Shown piece by piece: positions 1-5,022 of a DNA stretch of 5,757 bases (its first letter is position 1; each line of letters starts with the position of its first letter). The stretch covers positions 1 to 5,757 of the forward strand of contig CALVER010000104.1 of the NCBI GenBank assembly GCA_944326625.1, read 5' to 3'. The notes beneath the pieces were generated by a model. It searched no databases. It was given only the letters and a program-made list of their open reading frames with translations, and was not told the origin of the DNA. Made by a program: the position numbers and the translations under genes. This stretch comes from Candidatus Gastranaerophilales bacterium (GTDB lineage: Bacteria > Cyanobacteriota > Vampirovibrionia > Gastranaerophilales > Gastranaerophilaceae).

Positions 1-52
1 CTACTTAGAGGAGACGCCCCCCCCCGTTTGTCAAAAAATCTTTGTTTTCCAT
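1..52 (-). CDS. 5' end of an unidentified gene, frame broken by a G9 tract (candidate phase-variable gene, OFF state)
   Basis: Reading the minus strand, an ATG at 52-50 follows an AAGGAG ribosome site and a good promoter, so a real gene very probably starts here. The first residues are MENKDFLTNGGGRLL, after which TAA (7-5) ends the frame; the three glycines come from nine consecutive G. With eight G the frame would end at TAG (3-1). With ten or seven G it would read on as GASPLS to the window edge without a stop. The product cannot be identified because only about 16 bases after the tract are visible. An alternative is a GTG at 74-72, whose frame is already open through the tract with nine G. 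That GTG lies only 2 bp past the -10 box, probably upstream of the transcript start, and has no ribosome site. The start signals are seen directly; the phase-variable reading is inferred. Confidence 0.5.
17..25. repeat. Homopolymer C9 (G9 on the minus strand)
   Basis: Nine consecutive C stand in otherwise strongly AT-rich sequence, 25 bases downstream of the minus-strand ATG at 52-50. G/C tracts of this length slip readily during replication and are classic contingency loci in other bacteria. Its placement at codons 10-12 of a reading frame means a one-base change would alter which frame is translated. The exact length could also be a sequencing or assembly error. Confidence 0.85.
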
Positions 53-59
53 TGCTTTT

Positions 60-65
60 CTCCTT
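60..65 (-). promoter_or_regulatory. Ribosome binding site AAGGAG for the left-edge gene
   Basis: On the minus strand AAGGAG (65-60) lies 7 bases before the ATG at 52-50, an ideal Shine-Dalgarno layout. It decides the start of the left-edge gene in favour of this ATG over the GTG at 74-72. It is among the strongest ribosome sites in the window. Confidence 0.75.
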
Positions 66-76
66 CTTTTTCACAA

Positions 77-105
77 ATTATAACATTTTTTATCTGATAA
101 TGCAA
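77..105 (-). promoter_or_regulatory. Extended -10 promoter of the left-edge gene
   Basis: On the minus strand TGTTATAAT (85-77) is a perfect extended -10 element. A weaker -35, TTGCAT (105-100), lies 17 bp upstream. The predicted transcript start is near position 70, giving a short leader of about 18 bases that carries the AAGGAG site. The -35 box is 4 bp from the -35 box of the forward promoter at 110-138, so the two promoters are divergent and back to back. Confidence 0.65.
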
Positions 106-109
106 TAAC

Positions 110-138
110 TTTACAAGACAAAAAACAAAGTGTAAAAT
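110..138 (+). promoter_or_regulatory. Sigma70-type promoter of the 145-909 gene
   Basis: TTTACA (110-115) and TAAAAT (133-138) each match the housekeeping consensus at five of six positions and are separated by exactly 17 bp. The expected transcript start, about 7 bases after the -10 box, is at position 145, the A of the gene's ATG. No ribosome site lies between promoter and start codon, so the message is predicted to be leaderless. Confidence 0.6.
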
Positions 139-144
139 GGAATT

Positions 145-909
145 ATGAGAAAAGTTTTACTGACGACAATTTTAATAACACTCTTAATAACGCCCTGTTA
201 TGCGGCAAAAGAAGATGTTCCGGAGGTAAAACTTCAAAGTATTTTTTTGACGGACACAAAGGATGTTGAAGATTACATTGAGCCGGAAGACATCCCACTT
301 AAAGGTTATGCCCAGTATATTGAAGATTCACAGGCAATCTATTTAACAGATGACAACAACCAGTTTGTACTTAACCTTAAAGTTCCGCAAAAAATAACTA
401 CGCCGACTTTACAAGACAAACATGAAGGCATATTTGCCAAACGACCGGTACAATATTCAAAATACGAAGCCGAAGAATTTCAGATTATCCCCAAAGAAGG
501 CAGCGGCATAGTAACACAGGGTCCGATTTCTTTCGGAACAAATATGACAAGAGATGTGGATTACGGACAACTGGAACACGTAGCAACATTTTTCTCACGA
601 TATGACAAAGGCAGATTTTCGGTAAATACAGCTTACGAGCGGACAATCGGCAGCACCTATAATAATTACTATGACAACCTGTATATAGCGCCGGAATTAA
701 AGTTAAATAAGTTTATGTCAATACGAAACACCTTAACTGCAGATATTACAAGAGACCGCAAAAAAAATGAAGTTGTTTTATCCGTAAAACCGCTTGCACA
801 AAAACAGGGAGATCGTCTTAATCTTGAATTTGGCGCAAGCCAGACTTATGATTCCACAAACACTTTAATCCGCAGACAAATTAAATTTAACACTAAATTC
901 AAATTGTAA
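145..909 (+). CDS. Secreted beta-rich protein, probably outer-membrane associated, function unknown
   Basis: This is a 254-residue protein with a signal peptide: positive MRK, a hydrophobic stretch at residues 4-16, and a likely signal peptidase I site after CYA (residue 20). Cys18 is preceded by TP, so it is not a convincing lipobox. The mature N-terminal half is acidic and polar. From about residue 125 the chain becomes a series of alternating polar/hydrophobic segments with aromatic and charged turns (near 143-158, 169-195, 198-215, 223-236 and 241-254). This resembles the strands of a small beta-barrel, and the protein ends KFNTKFKL. The final residue is Leu, not the usual Phe or Trp of outer-membrane proteins, which weakens the barrel reading. 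The ATG is supported by the signal peptide and the promoter; there is no ribosome site. It is transcribed divergently from the G-tract gene. I do not recognise the family; other possibilities are a soluble periplasmic beta protein or an envelope-assembly factor. Confidence 0.85.
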   Translation: MRKVLLTTILITLLITPCYAAKEDVPEVKLQSIFLTDTKDVEDYIEPEDIPLKGYAQYIEDSQAIYLTDDNNQFVLNLKVPQKITTPTLQDKHEGIFAKRPVQYSKYEAEEFQIIPKEGSGIVTQGPISFGTNMTRDVDYGQLEHVATFFSRYDKGRFSVNTAYERTIGSTYNNYYDNLYIAPELKLNKFMSIRNTLTADITRDRKKNEVVLSVKPLAQKQGDRLNLEFGASQTYDSTNTLIRRQIKFNTKFKL

Positions 910-914
910 CATTT

Positions 915-943
915 TTGTAAACTCAAAAAATTTCGGGTATAAT
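915..943 (+). promoter_or_regulatory. Sigma70-type promoter of the divIC-like/TPR operon
   Basis: A perfect -10 box TATAAT (938-943) follows a -35-like TTGTAA (915-920) with a 17-bp spacer, all inside the 41-bp gap after the 145-909 gene. The expected start of transcription is at 950-951, on the ATG of the division gene, again predicting a leaderless message. No terminator hairpin is visible between the upstream stop and this promoter. Confidence 0.65.
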
Positions 944-950
944 TAAGAAA

Positions 951-1376
951 ATGGCAAACACTAAACGAACAAAAGGCAAAAATAAAAAATCAGAACCGGC
1001 ACCTCAGCAAAATGCATCTTTGAAAAAATCACGCAAAGAATTGAGAAAAACCGGATTTTACTATTCATTTTTAACCATAGTATTGCTTTTCTGCCTGATA
1101 CAAATAGGTTTCAGCGCAATATTAAATATATCAAAACTTGTTGCATACAAAGCCAAAATCATAACGCTGAAAAAAACTTTGACAGACGCTGAAGAACAAA
1201 ACAAAAATCTTAAGGAAGAAATCAAACTTTATTCCACAACCCAAAACCTTGAAGGCATTGCAAGAAATACCCTGAAAATGGCAGGCGAGGATGAAGTTTT
1301 GATTATAATAAACAATACGGATACAAAATCCGACAAAAAACAAAAGAAAAAAACAGAGGCAAAAAATGCTCAATGA
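951..1376 (+). CDS. Septum formation initiator family protein (DivIC/FtsB-like)
   Basis: This 141-residue bitopic membrane protein has the order typical of DivIC/FtsB cell-division proteins. A lysine-rich cytoplasmic tail covers residues 1-34 and one membrane segment about 37-59. An extracytoplasmic coiled coil follows at about 62-94, with Leu/Ile heptads. Then comes the conserved element LEGIARNTLKMAGEDEVLI at 100-118, matching the family pattern of an 'IAR..L.M...gE' stretch. In known systems these proteins form a trimeric scaffold with FtsL and FtsQ/DivIB that activates septal peptidoglycan synthesis. A Lys-rich C-terminal tail (about 126-138) is an extension beyond the core. The ATG is supported by the promoter directly upstream; no ribosome site is seen. 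The gene overlaps the TPR gene by 11 bp, so the two are almost certainly co-transcribed. Whether it is the FtsB or the FtsL member cannot be decided from this region alone, but the C-terminal element favours DivIC/FtsB. Confidence 0.82.
   Translation: MANTKRTKGKNKKSEPAPQQNASLKKSRKELRKTGFYYSFLTIVLLFCLIQIGFSAILNISKLVAYKAKIITLKKTLTDAEEQNKNLKEEIKLYSTTQNLEGIARNTLKMAGEDEVLIIINNTDTKSDKKQKKKTEAKNAQ
1355..1359 (+). promoter_or_regulatory. Ribosome binding site AGAGG of the TPR gene
   Basis: AGAGG ends 6 bases before the ATG at 1366, inside the last codons of the division gene. It supports the ATG at 1366 as the start of the TPR protein and an 11-bp overlap of the two genes. It shows that ordinary Shine-Dalgarno initiation is used within this operon. 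Confidence 0.6.
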
Positions 1377-2949
1377 AGAAAAAGAAGTTCTTGAATACAT
1401 AAAAGAGGCATTTTCACTGCGTGCGAGAGAATTATACAAACCGGCGGTAGAAATGCTTTATAAAGCGCTTGCGCTGGACAATGACAACATTGAAGTTTTA
1501 TACCAGCTCGGAGAGCTTTATGCGCTTATGAACAACCATTCAAGGGCAGCCGGATACCTCGATCAGGTACTTGCAAAAAATCCCGAGCATATTGAAAGCC
1601 TTAAACTTTACGGAAAAATTGCGGAAACTCAAAAAGATTACCAAAAATCACTCAATTTTGCCGAAAAATTATTTGATTTAAACAAAAATTCCGAGAATCT
1701 GCGCGAAATTGTTCTGCTTTCAGGAAAATTGAATTTAACTGATAAGTTAAAAGAATACACAAAATCTGAATATTCAAATTCCGATGTCATCTACGAAATT
1801 GCAAATGCGCTATATTCAAACGGTGATATTGACGGGGCAAAAGAGATATTGACGGAACACGAAAATGACGATTGCGAAAACATAAAAATTCTGCTCGGAA
1901 AAATTTATTTTGACGAAAACAATCTTAAAAAATCGCGGGAAATCTTTGAAGGTTTTGGCAAAAATACGGACAATGCGGAAGTTTTAAATTATCAGGGCTT
2001 ATTTGCGCTGGAGGATATGAATTTTACTGAAGCAATAAAATGTTTTTCAAAAGCTTCATCAATCAAGAAAAACAATCCCGTATATTTTTACAATCTCGGA
2101 AACGCTTATTTCTTTAACGGCTGGATGAAAGAAGCCCAAAACGCTTATTCAAAAGCCATCTACCTTGCACCCGATAATATGGATTACCGCTATTCACTTG
2201 CGTATTTGTATTATGAAACCAAAGATTTTGACAAATGCAAAAAAGAAGTTGACGCAATACTTTCGACATGTCCGAAACATTATTCAACACGGGTTTTAAG
2301 GGCTTTACTGCTTGATAACAATAACGAATTTATGCAGGCAAAAAACATTCTGGAAGAAAATATACAAGAAGGCTTTGAGGACGATTTCACATTACTTTCA
2401 CTCGGAAAAACGTACAGTTTACTTGATATGTTTGAAAAAGCCGAAAAAACAATTTTTAAAGTAATTGAACGTAACCCGGAAAACTTAAACTACATAACGG
2501 ATTTAGCCGATATATATATAAGAGAAAAAAAATACGACAAATCGCTTGAACTGGTTGAAAAAACCTTAAGCCTCAATCCGAATTACGTATACGGCTATGT
2601 ACTCGGAGCAAAAACAGCATATTTAAACGGGGATTTTGAAACCTGCAAAAGTTATGCGCAGGAGGCTCTTTCTCTTGATATGAACTGTTCCGAGGGGTAT
2701 TATTATCTGGCGCTTGTAAGACTAAATGAAGAAGATTATGAAGAAGCTATTGAGTGCATGAAACGCGCCATAACTTATGACGTCACAAATCCTGAGTATT
2801 ATGCTGAGATGAGCAAAATCTATAAAGCACAAAATAATATTAAAACCGCGCTTGAATACATTGCGGAAGCCGAAAGCATTGACAATTCAACGGAATACAA
2901 GCTTATGTATCAGGAGCTTGCAGCTCTCAACCGCAAGAAAAGTTCCTAA
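1366..2949 (+). CDS. Large tetratricopeptide-repeat protein
   Basis: This 527-residue protein is built almost entirely of TPR helix pairs and has no signal peptide or membrane segment, so it is probably cytosolic. About thirteen repeats of 30-34 residues can be followed. Clear examples are at about 43-74, 77-108, 141-166, 172-201, 205-236, 239-270, 272-304, 341-372, 375-406, 409-438, 443-476 and 477-508. Many show the usual positions: small residue plus Tyr in the first helix (for example LGNAYFFNG near 244-252), Ala in the second helix, and Pro or Asn in the turn. The stretch around 109-140 is degenerate. TPR arrays bind other proteins; no catalytic domain is fused here. Overlap with the DivIC-like gene suggests co-expression and possibly a role in division or envelope assembly, but that is inference from position only. 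The ATG at 1366 is chosen because AGAGG lies 6 bases upstream. Confidence 0.9.
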   Translation: MLNEEKEVLEYIKEAFSLRARELYKPAVEMLYKALALDNDNIEVLYQLGELYALMNNHSRAAGYLDQVLAKNPEHIESLKLYGKIAETQKDYQKSLNFAEKLFDLNKNSENLREIVLLSGKLNLTDKLKEYTKSEYSNSDVIYEIANALYSNGDIDGAKEILTEHENDDCENIKILLGKIYFDENNLKKSREIFEGFGKNTDNAEVLNYQGLFALEDMNFTEAIKCFSKASSIKKNNPVYFYNLGNAYFFNGWMKEAQNAYSKAIYLAPDNMDYRYSLAYLYYETKDFDKCKKEVDAILSTCPKHYSTRVLRALLLDNNNEFMQAKNILEENIQEGFEDDFTLLSLGKTYSLLDMFEKAEKTIFKVIERNPENLNYITDLADIYIREKKYDKSLELVEKTLSLNPNYVYGYVLGAKTAYLNGDFETCKSYAQEALSLDMNCSEGYYYLALVRLNEEDYEEAIECMKRAITYDVTNPEYYAEMSKIYKAQNNIKTALEYIAEAESIDNSTEYKLMYQELAALNRKKSS

Positions 2950-2965
2950 TCCGCCGGCAACTTTT
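2938..2965 (+). terminator. Weak inverted repeat at the end of the TPR gene, possible terminator
   Basis: AAAAGTT (2938-2944) and AACTTTT (2959-2965) are perfect 7-bp inverted copies around a 14-base loop that contains GCCGGC. The left arm overlaps the last codons of the TPR gene and the right arm ends in four T. The stem is AT-rich and the loop large, so termination would be weak. It is the only terminator-like structure noticed between the operon and the next gene. Confidence 0.3.
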
Positions 2966-2974
2966 AACATATAT

Positions 2975-3007
2975 TTGCCTTGAAAAAATATATAAGTATA
3001 ATATAAA
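2975..3007 (+). promoter_or_regulatory. Promoter of the HExxH gene
   Basis: The region is a dense run of TATA-like boxes, so the exact pair is ambiguous. One choice is TTGCCT (2975-2980) with TATAAT (2997-3002), spacer 16. Another is TTGAAA (2980-2985) with TATAAA (3002-3007), also spacer 16. Either gives a leader of about 23-28 bases, which includes a GGAGAG (3019-3024) 12 bases before the ATG. That spacing is long for a ribosome site, but the site is plausible. Confidence 0.5.
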
Positions 3008-3036
3008 TATAACGAATCGGAGAGATTAGCGGATAT

Positions 3037-3705
3037 ATGAAAAAATTACTTACTGCAATATTAATAATAGGGATAGGTGTGACGCCGGCGTTTTCAAAGG
3101 AAGAAGACGACGTTGTGCCGGTGAATTTTCCCAAAAAATACACACGCGAATACATTGAACAAATCAAACCCCAGTACAAATCAGTCGGAAAAGATGAAAT
3201 TTTTTACGTTGCGCTTGATATGCTCAAAAACACAACAGGCGACTTTTCCAGAAAAGCAATTCTGGGGAACAATTTAACGGAACGCCCGGTAAAAATCGAA
3301 TTCAGAGATTTGGGTTCGATAAACAAAGACTATGCCTCTTTTGACGCACTGGGCTGGAAAAAAGGCAAACGCCTTTATATTTTCATCAACCCGCGTCATA
3401 AAGACGCACCTCCAGGGGCTTTAGCAGCACTTTTATCGCATGAAGCCTTGCATCAGGATGAATACAACTCACTTGCCGAAGAAACTTACGCCTGGACTAT
3501 GGAAGCCTCTGTCTGGTGCGAAATTCTGAATGAATTTCCGGAAAGCGGCGACGATAACCTTCATCCGCTCGTTGACAGAGAAAATACCCTCAAAAAATTG
3601 TTCGAAAAAGGCAATTACACAAATAAATACATTAAAAAAACCGTTGTCCAAAACGAAGGCTACAAAAACCTTCCCTCAACATCGCCGGGATTTGAAGATT
3701 TATAA
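3037..3705 (+). CDS. Secreted protein with zinc-metallopeptidase HExxH motif
   Basis: This 222-residue protein has a signal peptide: KK at residues 2-3, a hydrophobic core at about 4-17, and likely cleavage after AFS (residue 20). Its key element is LSHEALHQDEYNSLAEETYAW (133-153). HEALH (135-139) is a zincin HExxH motif, and Glu148 or Glu149 is a plausible third zinc ligand 9-10 residues later, in an 'EExxA' helix recalling other small HExxH proteins. A preceding strand-like KRLYIFINP (111-119) fits the edge strand found before the active-site helix in zincins. The product is thus probably a periplasmic or surface metallopeptidase or a relative that only kept the fold. No known family can be named with confidence, and no substrate is suggested. 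The C-terminal 45 residues are basic and polar. The gene has its own promoter and lies 58 bp before the S41 protease gene, so two envelope proteases may be adjacent. The ATG is the only start giving the full signal peptide. Confidence 0.8.
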   Translation: MKKLLTAILIIGIGVTPAFSKEEDDVVPVNFPKKYTREYIEQIKPQYKSVGKDEIFYVALDMLKNTTGDFSRKAILGNNLTERPVKIEFRDLGSINKDYASFDALGWKKGKRLYIFINPRHKDAPPGALAALLSHEALHQDEYNSLAEETYAWTMEASVWCEILNEFPESGDDNLHPLVDRENTLKKLFEKGNYTNKYIKKTVVQNEGYKNLPSTSPGFEDL

Positions 3706-3710
3706 ATTTT

Positions 3711-3735
3711 TTACATAATTAATCGGGTTACATAA
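3711..3735. repeat. Direct repeat TTACATAA, possible operator overlapping the protease promoter
   Basis: TTACATAA occurs at 3711-3718 and again at 3728-3735, 17 bp apart start to start. The second copy overlaps the proposed -35 box of the S41 protease gene. In addition ATAATTAAT (3715-3723) and ATTGATTAT (3743-3751) are inverted copies at 8 of 9 positions. Such symmetry could be a regulator site, but short AT-rich words recur by chance in this sequence. Confidence 0.25.
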
Positions 3736-3754
3736 AAAGTATATTGATTATAAA
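3727..3754 (+). promoter_or_regulatory. Possible promoter of the S41 protease gene
   Basis: GTTACA (3727-3732) and TATAAA (3749-3754) are separated by 16 bp. The expected transcript start falls at about 3761-3764, at or next to the TTG and ATG start candidates, so a leaderless message is again possible. The match is weaker than for the promoters at 110-138 and 915-943. Confidence 0.4.
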
Positions 3755-3763
3755 AATCCCTTG

Positions 3764-5020
3764 ATGTTAAATATTCGTATGAAGAAAAAACAGTTAATCT
3801 TATTTCTGATTATTGTAGTGGCGTTATTTGCTCTCAACGGATTATTTTTGAGGGTAAACAGCCCCATGTTCAGCGATAACTCGGAAGAAATGATTAACCG
3901 CGAACATGTTTCTTCTCAAAAACTTTTTGATAATACCTGGGAAACTATTCGGGAGAATTATTACGACGCAACAATGAACCATCAGGTATGGAACCGCTGG
4001 AAAACACATTATCACGGCAAAATCAAAACCGACGAAGATGCAAAAGTCGCAATCCAAACCATGCTTGAGAGCCTTGACGACCCGTATTCACGTTACATGA
4101 ACAAGGCCGAATACGCCGATCAAAACACTTCAATCAACTCGAAAATCACAGGGATAGGCGTAAATATAGCAACAACATCCGGAAAGGTTCAGATAATAAG
4201 CGTTATGGAAGGCACGCCCGCGCAATTTGCAAACCTTCAAAACGGTGACATAATCACCTCGATTGACGGCAAAGACGTAAACGGACTTCCGCTATCAGAT
4301 GTTGCAAATATGGTCAGAGGCCCGGAAAACACCTTTGTTGAGCTGTCAATATTGAGAGGCAAAGACAAATTCACCAAAAAAGTTATACGAAAAGAAATCA
4401 AAATAAAAACCGTGAGAAGTTCCGTTGACAAAAACATCGGCTACATCCAGATTATGACGTTCATCGGCTCAACCACCCCGAACGAATTTTTGGAAGCGCT
4501 TGAAAAAACAAAAAAATCCGACGGTTTGATTTTGGATTTACGCGGTAATACGGGCGGACTTTTGCCAAACGCAATATTTATCGCCAATTTATTTATACCG
4601 GAGGGGAATATCGTAAGCATTGTGGGCAGAAACGGCTACAGATATGATATTTACGCGCAGGATACGGAATTCAACGTAAATAAGCCGATGATAGTTCTTG
4701 TTGACGGGGCAAGCGCAAGCGCAAGCGAAATTCTGTCAGGTGCGCTGAAAGATTACAAAAAAGCAAAACTTTTAGGCTCCCAAACCTACGGAAAAGGCAT
4801 GGTGCAAAAGATTATTCCTCTTCCGAACGAAACAGGTCTGAACCTCACAATTGCAAAATACTTAACCCCCAACGGCACGGATATCAATAAAAAAGGGATA
4901 ACGCCGGATATTGAAGTCAATTTCACAATGGAGGACGTCAAAAAACAAAATGACGTCCAGCTTACGACCGCCAAATCAATCCTTAACGAAATGATAGGTC
5001 AAAAACTTGCCGAAAAATAA
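3764..5020 (+). CDS. S41 family carboxyl-terminal processing protease (CtpA/Prc type) with PDZ domain
   Basis: From ATG 3764 the protein has 418 residues. An N-terminal membrane anchor (about 9-28, after RMKKK) is followed by the helical S41 N-terminal region (52-115, with DDPYSRYM). A PDZ domain (about 127-205) begins at ITGIGVNI, and the protease core runs to about 385. The core shows LDLRGNTGG (257-265), the nucleophile loop GASASASEI (315-323) and TYGKGMVQ (341-348). Ser319 and Lys344 are 25 residues apart, as in the Ser/Lys dyads of known CTPs, so the enzyme should be active. These proteases trim or degrade periplasmic proteins from their C-termini; known roles include lipoprotein turnover and control of peptidoglycan hydrolases. 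There is no extra C-terminal domain. Start choice is uncertain: TTG 3761, ATG 3764 and ATG 3779 are in frame and none has a ribosome site; ATG 3779 (MKKKQLILFL) would also give a good anchor. The gene converges with the pilin gene, 2 bp from its stop. Confidence 0.93.
   Translation: MLNIRMKKKQLILFLIIVVALFALNGLFLRVNSPMFSDNSEEMINREHVSSQKLFDNTWETIRENYYDATMNHQVWNRWKTHYHGKIKTDEDAKVAIQTMLESLDDPYSRYMNKAEYADQNTSINSKITGIGVNIATTSGKVQIISVMEGTPAQFANLQNGDIITSIDGKDVNGLPLSDVANMVRGPENTFVELSILRGKDKFTKKVIRKEIKIKTVRSSVDKNIGYIQIMTFIGSTTPNEFLEALEKTKKSDGLILDLRGNTGGLLPNAIFIANLFIPEGNIVSIVGRNGYRYDIYAQDTEFNVNKPMIVLVDGASASASEILSGALKDYKKAKLLGSQTYGKGMVQKIIPLPNETGLNLTIAKYLTPNGTDINKKGITPDIEVNFTMEDVKKQNDVQLTTAKSILNEMIGQKLAEK
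4709..4726 (+). repeat. In-frame GCAAGC x3 repeat encoding the catalytic Ser loop of the protease
   Basis: Three identical GCAAGC hexamers encode the Ala-Ser-Ala-Ser-Ala-Ser stretch at residues 316-321 of the S41 protease, which contains the nucleophile Ser319. The amino acid pattern SASASE is normal for the family. What is noteworthy is only that all three units use the same codons, leaving an exact short tandem repeat in the active site. Confidence 0.7.
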
Positions 5021-5022
5021 AA

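Noticed and set aside
72..74. GTG at 74-72 (minus) as the start of the left-edge gene
   Set aside because: Its frame is open through the G9 tract, but it is only 2 bp past the -10 box, probably upstream of the transcript start, and has no ribosome site; the ATG at 52 has both. It remains the main alternative to phase variation.
162..205. Lipoprotein signal in the 145-909 protein (Cys18)
   Set aside because: The residues before the Cys are Thr-Pro, not a lipobox with Gly, Ala or Ser at -1; an ordinary signal peptidase I site after CYA fits better.
1131..1439. 102-codon minus-strand open frame across the division and TPR gene junction
   Set aside because: It lies antisense to two well-supported genes, is rich in Phe, Ser and Cys as antisense frames of AT-rich genes are, and has no domain signal.
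2964..3179. Minus-strand frame crossing the HExxH gene promoter and signal peptide
   Set aside because: Hydrophobic and Tyr-rich because it is complementary to a signal peptide and TATA-rich promoter; no start signals.
3530..3718. 62-codon plus-strand frame overlapping the 3' end of the HExxH gene
   Set aside because: It is a +1 shadow of the HExxH gene, has no ribosome site, and its Lys/Thr-rich composition is that of a frame-shifted AT-rich gene.
3711..3751. Rho-independent terminator between the HExxH gene and the protease gene
   Set aside because: The only symmetry is an imperfect AT-rich inverted repeat with a 19-base loop and no following T run; it is more likely a regulator site or chance.
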